Positions 47,301 through 53,509 of a stretch of 64,000 bases of DNA are shown here, piece by piece (the first letter of the stretch is position 1; every line of letters begins with the position of its first letter). Source of the stretch: Onchidella celtica. Lineage: Eukaryota; Mollusca; Gastropoda; Systellommatophora; Onchidiidae. The stretch spans positions 27,066,367 to 27,130,366 of the forward strand of contig OZ007579.1 of assembly GCA_963931925.1 (NCBI GenBank), given 5' to 3'. The translations under genes and the position numbers were made by a program. The notes under the pieces were generated by a model. That model ran no database searches. It was not told where the DNA came from and worked only from the letters and a program-made list of their open reading frames with translations.

Positions 47301-49265
47301 AACGCATGTAACGTTCTGCGTTACATCTCCCTAGCAACAACCCCTTCAAAATAAAGCTAGGTCAATGAAATTTGGCACACACATACTTCAATATTCACTC
47401 AAACATCACCCAAATTTTCGTGATTTACAGAGAAAAGTAAAAAAGTTACATAAAATATGTTGTTCACCATACACTTTAATTGTGACCGAAATTCAAAGAA
47501 GGGAAAGGGGGAAAGTGTTTATGGCACTCTTGGAGAAGGTCATGCAACATCTCAGAGTCCTCTTCTGCATTCAGTGCCTCCTCTTTATCACTGGCAACTA
47601 TAGCAGGCATCCGACCAGTACTAGTGGATGCTTCGCCAGCATCGATGTCGTTGTCACTTGAAACATGACTGTCGCTGCCTCTACAACCTCCATCGTAGTC
47701 GGCCAGCATGGCCTGCGTTTCATCACTGAACTGAAAATTGCAATCTCTTGCCAAATTCAGAGCTCCAGCAAGTTTCTCGGAAGCAGACATGATTACACTT
47801 CACGAACAAGTTGTGAAAATTCGCTGACAATGCAATAAAAATGTAAATACGGTAGCATGCAGTATTTTGACAACAATCCGATTAGTCAGCGAGTTACGTC
47901 CCTTACGGGTCACGTGACTTCAGATAACCAATTGCATGAATGAACTCCGGCCTTGGAGATGATTAACATAATCGTGTTTACTAACTATGCCTGGTCTTGT
48001 GGAGTAGTTTTCATTGGATATTATACATGGTACAGCAAATGAACGCTGGTTTTTAATCTGTACAGTTTAGTCTGACCCAGCACAAGTCACATGGTGCATA
48101 ATGAGGCCAGGAGAATATGAACCTGATTGAAAATATGTGAGTGTGCATGGGAAAACCCGGCATAAGTTGGCAGAGCTGATTTTGAGAAAAACGGCTTTGA
48201 AGTGAAAATATGGGTCCGTCACAAACTTTCCAACTTCGCTGTTGTTTAGGGGACCGTGGCATGTTACAGGGTAAACTGTAGACGAGCAGTGAACACTACT
48301 CACTATGATCTCTATAACGGCTTGTAATTAGACTACGGTCTCCTAACAAGATCCAAAAACTTCCGACTTGGCTGTTGCTAGGGGACCGTGGCATGTTACA
48401 GGGTAAACTGTAGATGAGCAGTGAACACTACTCACTATGATCTCTATAACTGCTTAGTTATTAGACTACGGTCTCCTAACAGCAATCACTCCAATATTAC
48501 TAGGTCAATTAGCTATTGCCACTTATAGGATTAAATGCCATTTTCCCAAAATCTTGTTTTAGAGGGGTCAGTGACTTCAATTTGTCAGAAATGTCTTGTC
48601 TTTTATTATATGTACTGAACTTAAAATGTCTTGTTGCCGACTTATGCCGGGTTTTCCCATGCACATTCACATATTTGATAAATAAGCATCGTTCATGTAT
48701 GCTGCTTTGACCTAAAGTTTGGATGAAATCTTTACTTTCCTGATAGAAAACATGCTAAAGAAGAATGGGAGCACAAAATCAGAATTTTGACCTTGTGACC
48801 CATTTTCGCCTTTAAACGGTGATTACACGAAATCGAGCATGCCGACTTGTGGTACCTACTCAGGTGGGGAGTCTCAAATACCTCAGGGTATTTATACATA
48901 TAATGCTGCTGACTCACTCACATAAAACTACTTCACTCATTTTTAATAATATACCTGAGTCTTTACAATCACATAACTAATGTAAGAATTTGAACTAATC
49001 AGCCCTAAATAATAATATATCAACAGTGATATTCTGATCTATTAAAAGTCTGTTGGGGTAAAAGCAGTAAATTTTGCCACTTTTAATGAGAACTGATGTG
49101 ACCTCACCTGGTAAACTGTTGGTCGCAGGCAGTGGCATCACCTGAAATGCTACTTAAAGCCAGAGTGTTTTCAACACTGGTGCGAGATCTTGTTTGCCTG
49201 CGGACTGACACATCACTTACACCATGTTCCTTTCGTGTATCTTTCCTTGAAGGCATTTCGCTCTC
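23347..49265 (-). CDS. TAF5L: TAF5-like WD40 subunit of SAGA/PCAF complexes, 13 exons
   Basis: Minus-strand exons, 5' to 3': 49108-49265, 46827-46945, 41746-41872, 41002-41065, 40582-40636, 39580-39814, 38167-38361, 31182-31297, 30273-30354, 29241-29352, 27928-28096, 25960-26140, 23347-23464. Junctions are GT/AG and phases match throughout, giving 576 codons. The N-terminal TAF5 domain reads QQFTRMKSF, LQPLLFPMFAHVYLEML and NVSQETMDYLMRHL. The linker is acidic and ends LPSICFFTFLNTYQG. Six WD40 repeats follow, including GHRGPVYKARFLANSSSQLL, WTFDRTFPLRSYLGH, DCIEFHPNNNYLATGSADKS and GHSDMVFALSF. FDRTFPLR and the DCIEFHPN repeat favour TAF5L over TAF5. The protein scaffolds the TAF module of SAGA-type acetyltransferase coactivators in the nucleus. 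Exon 1 here opens ESEMPSRKD after a CAG acceptor, so an upstream LisH-coding exon is likely but was not found; ATG 49256 is the alternative start. Introns 2, 7, 11 and 12 hold large transposons. Confidence 0.92.
23497..23786 (-). mobile_element. 290-bp MITE, copy A, in TAF5L intron 12
   Basis: The ends are inverted: left TGTTGTTTGTAAGTACGTAC, right (inverse) TGTTGTTACAGGTATGTAC. Direct repeats TAAATATT at 23489-23496 and 23787-23794 flank it. Its interior, read in reverse, contains CCAGAGCTAGAGAGCTCCTC and GGGTTAGGGATTCGATAA, which recur in the copy at 60022-60337. It has no coding capacity. It ends 32 bp from the acceptor of the last TAF5L exon. Confidence 0.75.
24144..24547. mobile_element. 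hAT-like MITE with AGATGCCAACT ends
   Basis: The left end CAGAGATGCCAACT and the inverse of the right end, GAGACGCCAACT, pair. Near-identical octamers flank it, TCTGGGAT at 24136-24143 and TTTGGGAT at 24548-24555 (7 of 8), consistent with an 8-bp hAT duplication. Two TACTCTTTTT direct repeats sit just inside the right end. It has no meaningful reading frame. Confidence 0.6.
24645..25055 (-). pseudogene. BED-type zinc-finger fragment of a transposase-like protein
   Basis: The 136-codon frame starts MSAPPSKMKKTGRQTFRQVY and contains YAFCTLCSSDFSIGYSGKC followed by NYRKLHN, the CxxC and distal His of a BED-like finger. The remaining 70 or so residues have no recognisable domain and run into the left end of the element. 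Full hAT transposases are several hundred residues longer, so this is a truncated derivative. It is the closest relative in this window of the fragment at 15935-16246. Confidence 0.6.
24646..25716 (-). mobile_element. BED-finger element with CAGAC(T/C)TGCCTACTT ends
   Basis: The left end CAGACTTGCCTACTT and the inverse of the right end, CAGACCTGCCTACTT, form a 15-bp inverted repeat with one mismatch. The hexamer CAGTAT flanks it exactly on both sides (24640-24645 and 25717-25722). The 1071-bp interior carries a minus-strand zinc-finger frame and, at the other end, repeated TTTCGTA/AATTCGTATAAATT strings. A 6-bp duplication is unusual for hAT elements, which make 8 bp. Confidence 0.7.
25348..25366. 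repeat. Poly-G run of 19 bases
   Basis: An uninterrupted G run lies inside the element at 24646-25716. Similar C or G runs occur at about 25897, 49735, 56455, 58036 and 61791. They can form quadruplexes and are also frequent assembly error sites. Confidence 0.9.
26317..26912. mobile_element. 596-bp MITE with about 32-bp inverted ends
   Basis: The left end starts GTGAGCCCCACTAACCTCAA and the inverse of the right end starts with the same 20 bases. The match continues through CGGAAGT(C/G)GCA with one mismatch in about 31 bases. I found no clear target duplication. The interior is AT-rich without coding capacity. It lies in TAF5L intron 11. Confidence 0.7.
27095..27274 (+). mobile_element. hAT MITE, 180 bp, with 8-bp duplication
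   Basis: The left end is CAGTGGCGGACCTACATTTT, a typical hAT-type CAGTGGCGGA terminus. The octamer CACATCAG flanks it at 27087-27094 and 27275-27282. The interior has paired GGGCCCTGAAGCT strings near the right end. A second copy in opposite orientation lies at 63354-63522. Confidence 0.8.
27438..27740 (+). repeat. tRNA-derived SINE
   Basis: The head has an A box (TGGTCTAGTGG) at about 27450 and a B box (GGGTTCGATCCCC) at about 27490, 40 bases apart as in tRNA genes. A non-tRNA body with GCGCACATTAAAGGTACCTT follows, then an A-rich end. It lies in TAF5L intron 11, opposite strand. The 77-codon frame across it is incidental. I could not name the SINE family. Confidence 0.8.
28260..28683. mobile_element. 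MITE with TAGGCCCATTGCG ends
   Basis: The left end is TAGGCCCATTGCGGATAACG. The inverse of the right end begins TAGGCCCATTGCGAATGACG, so about 20 bases pair with two or three mismatches. TA dinucleotides flank both ends, suggesting TA target duplication. It is 424 bp and lies in TAF5L intron 10. Both strands hold frames of around 90-130 codons that I do not recognise; the minus frame runs out through the left-hand border of the inverted repeat, so it is probably not a conserved gene. Confidence 0.65.
31682..32885 (+). repeat. Left LTR, 1204 bp
   Basis: It begins TGTCATGATCACATTAGG and ends CCCACATCGCGACA. It matches the right LTR at all but two positions. The short frames shared by both LTRs on the minus strand are incidental. 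Confidence 0.95.
32886..35530 (+). other. LTR element interior, non-coding with repeated modules
   Basis: No frame exceeds about 85 codons and none shows gag or pol motifs. Instead there are repeated modules. GAGCAAT...CTCATGGGA occurs at about 33972 and 34099. GCAGTG(C/G)TAAC...ACTGCG followed by CGCG occurs at about 34168 and 34390. AACCGATTATGACTAT occurs at about 34457 and 34605. At least five GCAGTGTAAG motifs are clustered at 34250-34335. These suggest an RNA selected for structure or packaging rather than protein; that is inference. Confidence 0.7.
34250..34335 (+). repeat. Clustered GCAGTGTAAG motifs
   Basis: GCAGTGTAAG recurs five times at irregular spacing of 15-26 bases, often followed by GCC and preceded by AGG or CAG. 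It is inside the LTR element interior. Confidence 0.85.
35531..36734 (+). repeat. Right LTR, 1204 bp
   Basis: It has the same length and borders as the left LTR. It follows a purine-rich tract directly and precedes the CAGAA target duplication. Confidence 0.95.
37330..37850 (-). pseudogene. LINE reverse-transcriptase C-terminus remnant
   Basis: The minus-strand frame 37529-37831 reads KTRVLKSYVWSTLLYRCECW, then ATEMWFLRGLLNISWKERKS and RRRQLQFMGHLNRH, the standard region after the RT thumb in endonuclease/RT LINEs. The following 200 bases continue with EWRTMIIDIC in another frame, so at least one shift is present. It is a 5'-truncated dead copy in TAF5L intron 7, in the same orientation as TAF5L. 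Confidence 0.75.
42177..46695 (-). mobile_element. Full-length-looking LINE (APE-RT-RNase H) with 14-bp duplication
   Basis: The element is flanked by an exact 14-bp direct repeat, GGGGCAGACCAGAC, at 42163-42176 and 46696-46709. It is 4519 bp with one long frame (separate entry), a 578-bp 5' leader and only 8 bases between the stop codon and the right-hand repeat. No poly(A) or short tandem tail is present. It lies in TAF5L intron 2, in the same orientation as the gene, 117 bp past the donor of exon 2. The region is clearly more GC-rich than its surroundings, which suggests recent arrival. Confidence 0.92.
42185..46117 (-). CDS. LINE polyprotein: APE endonuclease, reverse transcriptase, RNase H
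   Basis: The frame of 1310 codons is uninterrupted. Residues about 65-275 are the apurinic-type endonuclease: LNVCGLRPK, LIQETL, GGDFNARSPEMGY, SRPDITLL and GSDHLPLLV. The reverse transcriptase spans about 505-800 with KAPGPDKISNEML, YRPISLTSC, FVDLKQAYDKV, GLPQGSALSCTLF, YADDMVIW at about 723 and YLGVELDSR. RNase H lies at about 1018-1150: YTDGSAV, EATAIG, FSDSRATLMAV and HIGIRGNEVADSLAK, so all four catalytic acids and the histidine are present. A cysteine/histidine knuckle CRHCGSPQETVEHILAEC lies near 1246. This domain order is that of I-like clades; the exact clade needs a tree. No gag-like ORF1 precedes it, although the leader is long enough only for a short one. It could in principle be active. 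Confidence 0.93.
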   Translation of the reverse strand: MMVQYGKNKRGAEKPRHILRREDGSYQVPLRKYVTGNLCLNASVNECAKTKKGTLAARDPPATLNMLQLNVCGLRPKVLELTKLLKAKHIHVALIQETLLNGRGAHVTGYTMYTCSCTKCRGIATLVRNDITAVRQNAPTSNGETDTLTLTVWKDGVSFTITNVYNPPKVPCDLGLTEATFRKTIIGGDFNARSPEMGYTPESTNIAGRNVEDLLLSSNLVRIQSSASAPTCLHRANGAESRPDITLLSADLVTRHSYTVLEDVGSDHLPLLVQIQTKTAKKKEKRLNWNYKRGRWEEFRETLSLTLNEVDPNQGSIDEANAVLTTAVLAAAKRSIPRGLQPLNRLPWSKELEQAVRQRKRARRKAKTSTAARIEYNRLTAKVKLLSRSTKRAKWLNLCESLNVDPSGGRAWTVLNRLNRGQRVKNVAPIRANGTVAVTDHKRATMLNRHFASTNKSGKATNTDKGLRKVRRQLEKSQVDSDYDGFNSEFTLEELERALGKCKNRKAPGPDKISNEMLLQMGHTAKKWLLALINRTWHEGKLPIDWKKAVVSAIPKAGKDGTEPSHYRPISLTSCICKVGERMVNYRLTWYLEERGLLDRHQAGFRSGRQTMDQLIRLTQAVNNGFHRREHTIAVFVDLKQAYDKVCKGGLLLKLLKAEVKGNIYAWVKDFLHNRTVRTRVNGQTSSQLTMENGLPQGSALSCTLFAAYTSDLTQHLRCEKAMYADDMVIWRTGKHVQWLQRDLNRDLATLACYCQLWKMEINVDKTVYQLFTNGKHVQKATINLKINGQTLKRESAPRYLGVELDSRLNLQTHVSKLETEARRRLTLLKTLASTNWGATGKVLRQLYLAYVRAGLEYSLPLQPMASDRTLSALDRVQNSALTLITGCLKTTPTNALEIMTNVEPLANRREGSVLQQYERLKRLEPDYPAREAIEIEPPPKILQKKSFLGEAKRLTEEYGLEQDRMPLRLWTKEPPHASLKPPVVKTTLLDTNLTKEVNPTILKTAAGETIDSYPAHMIKAYTDGSAVQATTNAGYGAIIYYPDGTDTDKIYGPCGANGSNFDAEATAIGRTLTTVFNGFENGTVSPEDIVVFSDSRATLMAVQSLNHKLEAHGADKIRHICHQIISGYGVEVHLQWIPAHIGIRGNEVADSLAKQGTRGEQPKHPTSYPAARARIRAHGRRKWLYQWANSDKGRRVYHNQTKPDIKDPILSLERKYATIIQRMRTGHVQLNAHLNRFNPLREPVCRHCGSPQETVEHILAECQGLKQLRARHLPDTPTVSNCLYGDVKQLKKTAMFAIAVTSENSIGQG
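46710..46826. other. TAF5L intron 2 remnant between LINE and exon 2
   Basis: These are the 117 intron bases that separate the right-hand LINE target duplication from the exon 2 donor (CAG|GTGAGA on the minus strand). Nothing else is recognised. Confidence 0.6.
47476..47790 (-). CDS. Unrecognised acidic 104-aa frame in TAF5L intron 1
   Basis: The frame starts MSASEKLAGALNLARDC and is rich in Asp, Glu and Ser (SDSHVSSDNDIDAGEASTST, then KEEALNAEEDSEMLHDLLQE). Flanking sequence is more AT-rich than the frame. I do not recognise the family. An acidic N-terminal leader of this kind is common in PiggyBac-type transposases, and a transposon remnant is one possibility, but no DDE domain follows. A short host exon cannot be excluded. 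Confidence 0.3.
   Translation of the reverse strand: MSASEKLAGALNLARDCNFQFSDETQAMLADYDGGCRGSDSHVSSDNDIDAGEASTSTGRMPAIVASDKEEALNAEEDSEMLHDLLQECHKHFPPFPSLNFGHN
48131..48676. repeat. Foldback element with 42-bp inverted arms
   Basis: The arms 48131-48172 and 48635-48676 pair at about 40 of 42 bases around GTGCATGGGAAAACCCGGCA. Weak similarity continues outside them. The loop contains a tandem duplication (separate entry). It lies in TAF5L intron 1. It has no coding capacity. Confidence 0.75.
48223..48480. repeat. Tandem duplication of a small MITE-like unit
   Basis: Two copies offset by 132 bases share AGGGGACCGTGGCATGTTAC, AGCAGTGAACACTACTCACT and ACTACGGTCTCCTAAC. Each copy has inverted ends (CTGTTG...TAGGGGACCGT against ACGGTCTCCTAACA), so a small inverted-repeat element seems to have been duplicated in tandem. 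Confidence 0.8.
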
Positions 49266-50291
49266 CTGCAGAGAAAGTATATTACTAACATTTCATTTCT
49301 AAATCAAAACAAAATGCTCATTTATCTCATATGATAATAAGCCACTTTGTTTTGCTTTCAAAAGAAGAAACAAAAGAAAAAGTTCTCCTATTGCAGAACG
49401 TTAATCACAAACATACCAAAACAAAGTGTGCAAATCCACAAACAACATCATAAACAGACAGCCAATAATCATATTTAATGTTCTCCTGCAGGAGCATGAC
49501 TGAAAAAAGACTAGTGAACTGGAGAGTGAACTCAAGTGTTTCACATGAAGACTGGCAGAAAATCTTGAATAATGACTGATATTCATAAAAACCAATTTTT
49601 TCTTTACTAGTGTTGTCAGGCACAAAATTCAATGTTCCACTACTCTGTGAACTGAACTGAATTACAATGTTCTTTTGAAAACAAAATGAAGAAAATAAAG
49701 AGCTTAGAAACATGGAGAAGTCAAATTTGTGGGGGGGGGGGGGGGGGGGGCGGCGGCAAAGTATGACGTGCAAGTTGTTCAAGCCCAAGGGGTTATAATA
49801 TTCTTTACACTGCTAATTTCTTTCATTTATTTTTCCCCTTTAAGGATGGTGCAGGGTGGGGAATGATGCTAACTGTATAGTTAAAATTTCTTACAAGAAA
49901 TTCAGGGAAGGTCTTCCCCCCGTCCATGCCCCCTACCAAAAAGTTAACAAACATAATATGATGAAGACCTCCCCTTACCCGCGCTTTCGTTCTTTCTTTT
50001 TTCTTTCTTTGTCCCATACAAATACTAAACCCAACCTTTTGATAAGCCCTCTCAAAATTCCCCTCTTTAGTGTGTTTTCTTGACTGGCACGGACGGGCGG
50101 AGGGCCTCCCAAATCCCGTGGGGGTCAGATTTATTTTTGTTTTGGTTTTAATTGTAGATTACACCTTGCTCTGATGGCAAATTCCTAGACAAACACCGAA
50201 CAGATTTTCTAAGGACTAACTTTCTTTGAAAAGGTTTTTACATCCTCCCTGCCCCAAACCAACAAGAAATGATAAATTCTGGGTGCTAGGA
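49266..50291. other. Upstream of the first TAF5L exon found, no gene recognised
   Basis: This stretch should contain TAF5L intron and perhaps its LisH exon, but no minus-strand frame with the LisH pattern was seen. A G run of about 20 bases lies near 49732-49750. Minus-strand frames at 49401-49788 have no family resemblance. Confidence 0.35.
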
Positions 50292-50299
50292 CTTTCCGG

Positions 50300-51051
50300 G
50301 GCGATTTTCTAGATTCTCGCGTTTAATTCCAGTAATGCTTTTATATAGGTTTTAGGTGTGTTGGGTCTTTGCAAAAGTTTTCGAGCGCTAGATATGGCTG
50401 TACTAACCTTAGGTGCTGTAATAAAAGGATATCCAATAAAGAATATTCCCAAAAATGTTGTCAATTAAATATTGGGCGCAAATGTCCCTAATGAAGTTTT
50501 GCCAATCAACAGCTGTTTGCCGAGCAATTCCCGTATCCTCACGGACATAAGTTTGCCTCAGATCGTAAGACCAGTAAAAAATTATGTCCAGAATCTGGCT
50601 TAGCGATAGATGAGAACCTTCAAAAAATGATCCAATTCTTATACTTCTATGCCGTCTGCAACGTTTACAAGACCATGCGAAACCGTCCACATAGATATCT
50701 CCTTGGCGTTGCTGAAAACTCATAGGTTCTTGGCAGTTTGGACATAAGCATGAATTTGCCAGCAAGCAATGCTCTGCCAACCATTTAATACAATCTAGAT
50801 CTACATTAGCATGAGTAGCACTACACAGTTCTCTATGGGAAAGTTTTAAATCTTTCAGTGAAGTAGCTGGTAAACGAGTAGGTACAATAGTAGTAGGAGC
50901 ACTTGGTCTTCCTCTACGGGCAGCCATAATCCATATATCTAGCCTGAATATCTAGAAATTCGCCCGCGAAAACTTTTGCAAGGGCCCGGATTTACCCAAC
51001 ACACCTAAAAAAGCATTACCGGAATTAAACGCGAGAATCTAGAAAATCGCC
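50300..51051 (-). mobile_element. Internally deleted Merlin derivative with 8-bp duplication
   Basis: The arms begin GGCGATTTTCTAGATTCTCG at both ends (left from 50300, right inverted to 51051) and continue with small gaps for about 100 bp, including GGTGTGTTGGGT and TTGCAAAAGTTTTCG. The octamer CTTTCCGG flanks exactly at 50292-50299 and 51052-51059. The interior keeps only the N-terminal part of a Merlin-type transposase on the minus strand. The ends differ from those of the copy at 1197-3827, so this is a separate Merlin family. Confidence 0.9.
50409..50927 (-). pseudogene. Merlin transposase N-terminal half, catalytic domain missing
   Basis: The frame of 172 codons is open from MAARRGRPSAPTTI. 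It has a zinc ribbon (CLCPNCQEPM, then WSCKRCRRHRS) followed by SIRIGSFFEGSHLSLSQIL and the helical DNA-binding region REDTGIARQTAVDWQNFIRD. This matches the N-terminal layout of IS1016/Merlin transposases. The frame leaves the conserved region after AQYLID and ends near the right-hand arm, so the whole DDE domain is deleted. The surviving part could bind the element's ends; that is inference. Confidence 0.8.
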
Positions 51052-51627
51052 CTTTCCGGTTCTTGGCTTTGGTCCTTTTTTTGGGTGGTTACGACAAATC
51101 GAATCCCTTTAGTACCAAGAGAAGAGTCAGGCATAAACGTACGGTAAACTGCCTCCTTTTGAGATACCGACTGATGACTGAGCGAATGTGGTCATTCCTT
51201 GATCGCCTCATGACTTAGGATATAGTAAACGCTGACTATAAGCATAGCAGTTCCCTTCTGTTTTGTTTACATTCTCCCATAGAACAATTCCGCCATGTTG
51301 AGCAGGGGAAGCAACGCTGGCTGACGCAGCTGTCAAGGTAAATGTAAAACAAACCCAAAAAGAACTACTGAAACGAAATGAAAAAGTTATGGAACATGGA
51401 TTGATCACTTTTGGCGTATACATATACTAGCTTTCTGTTTTGTGAAGAGTCAACTTGGCAGAAGAAATTGTGCCCTATACGGTTCATGGACGAAAACCGT
51501 TGCTAAATTGTGACCACACATTGAATTGATTGCCAACGCTTTATTTCAGAAGGATGGATTGTACATTGCAGACCTAGGCTATATATCCAACTATCCATCC
51601 GTCAGTTCGTCCGTCCGCCTGCCTTCC

Positions 51628-51819
<192 letters not shown>

Positions 51820-52129
51820 GAAGAGGACGCCGATACTCACTCTCTTTTTCTTTTCAGTCTGAAAAAACTCACACTTGTGTATGTGATTGTGCATGGACGT
51901 GCGTGCATATATGGGCATGTGCCCCGTGCCCGTGTGTGAGTGTTAATTTCGTTGCTGCATCCCCCCCCCCATTTCTGTCATTGAACATTCCCTACACACA
52001 CCTCACTGTCCCTTTTCATCTTTTTCATCATTATTTACATGTACTTTACATGAGGAGTGACATTCTATGTAAATCCAATAAATAAAATTATACCCAGTTA
52101 AAGATGTTGCAATACAGTGGCTATGAGCT

Positions 52130-52712
52130 GGACGCTGGACTGCAGCAGGAAAAAGATAAAAAAAACTGCAAATAGTACAGAATAATGCAGCACGATTAGA
52201 CCTTAAGAAAATGAAAAGAGATCATGCATCATCTCTACTGCAGAGCTTGTACTGGCTACCAATAGAAAGACGAATAATGTACAAGCCTGTGTCTACCCTG
52301 TCACAAAAAGATCGATGTACCAAAACGCACCAACTTATTTGACTGATCCTTTGACTCTCTATGTACCATCACAACATCTTAGATTATCTCAGACACTAGA
52401 AAATTTAAAATTCCTAAGCTGTCCCTTAAGACCACGGGCGAAAAATCTTTTTCTTTTCAAGGGCTCAGATATGGAATTCTCTGCCTCCGTCTTGGAGAGA
52501 GACTGAAAATTTTATGACTTTTAAACATCAGCTGATGAGTCATCTTTTTACACTCTGAATGTCCATCAACTTTTGTTTTTCCTGAGTATACCTCTGTTTT
52601 GTGAGTGTGATTTACATGATATAAATTATATAAATCCTGTAAAGCGGTTACAGCCTGGTTGCCAATGGGATGAAGCGATGTTATAAATGCTATGTATTAT
52701 TATGTATTATTA
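52130..52712 (+). pseudogene. LINE RT C-terminus and 3' tail (CR1/L2-like)
   Basis: Three frames together read LQIVQNNAARLDLKKMKRDH, LLQSLYWLPIERRIMYK, YLTDPLTLYVPSQHLRLSQT and FSFQGSDMEFSASVLERD, the well-known end of CR1/L2-like reverse transcriptases. Several shifts and stops are present. The 3' part has TGTAAAGCGGTTACAGCC, TATAAATGCTATG and a TATTATTATG tail, typical of this LINE group. It lies between TAF5L and ERICH3. Confidence 0.8.
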
Positions 52713-53339
52713 TGACATTTACAAAGTCTCAACAAATTAAGATAAGCAAAGGTGGTCTCAAGTACAATAAGTATAATATCTCCTACAGGATCAATTTTTG
52801 TATCACTTGCTCTTGAATAAAATTACCAAAGCCAAACCAGTTGACAAAGGCAAAATGTGGCACGGTCATCATAATAAAAGCGCACGCAGTGGACTATGTG
52901 TTTATGCTGATATTCAAAATAATTACATGTAGGCTACGTATATAGATTTTACTTTTCTTGGGCTCGGCCAGAAGCTGCTGTTCATACAAGAAAACTGGGC
53001 TTTGCAGCAAAATTTAAAAAAAACTGCATTGCACTTCTTACTTTCTCTGTCTACAAGCATTTTAATTAATGTCAGAAGACTTAATTCCCCCCAATGATTA
53101 TTATGAGCAAATAAAGCATCTTCCATCCGGTTTTTTACCTGTGCGTGTTAAGACTGTGTTCATAGTTGCAACCCTTTTACGAATTTCGTTCACCAACGTG
53201 TTAGAAGTCATGATGCACCCGTATTTTTTTATATTTTTTTTCGTCTACCCCTTAAAATAAAGTATTGGCCACCTTAGGTTTACTATTAATACGATACATG
53301 ATTTAACTGGAGTACCATACAATTCATCCTAAAGAGAAT

Positions 53340-53509
53340 AGGCTAAAGATCACGTGACTCTCCTGGACGACGGGTTGTTTTGCAATGGCGGATACTACAT
53401 GCAACTCTGTGGACATTTAGCGATGAAAAGGCTTTAAACTAGGATTAGTTTGTATGTCACATTGAATTAAAAAGTTTAGTGCATTTTTCGGCTCATAAAC
53501 AAACCAAAG
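53340..53509 (+). promoter_or_regulatory. Likely ERICH3 5' UTR and promoter-proximal region
   Basis: An E-box CACGTG lies near 53352 and GCAATGGCGG near 53385, in slightly GC-richer sequence ahead of the ERICH3 ATG at 53510. No TATA box was seen. The transcription start is not defined by the sequence. Confidence 0.3.
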
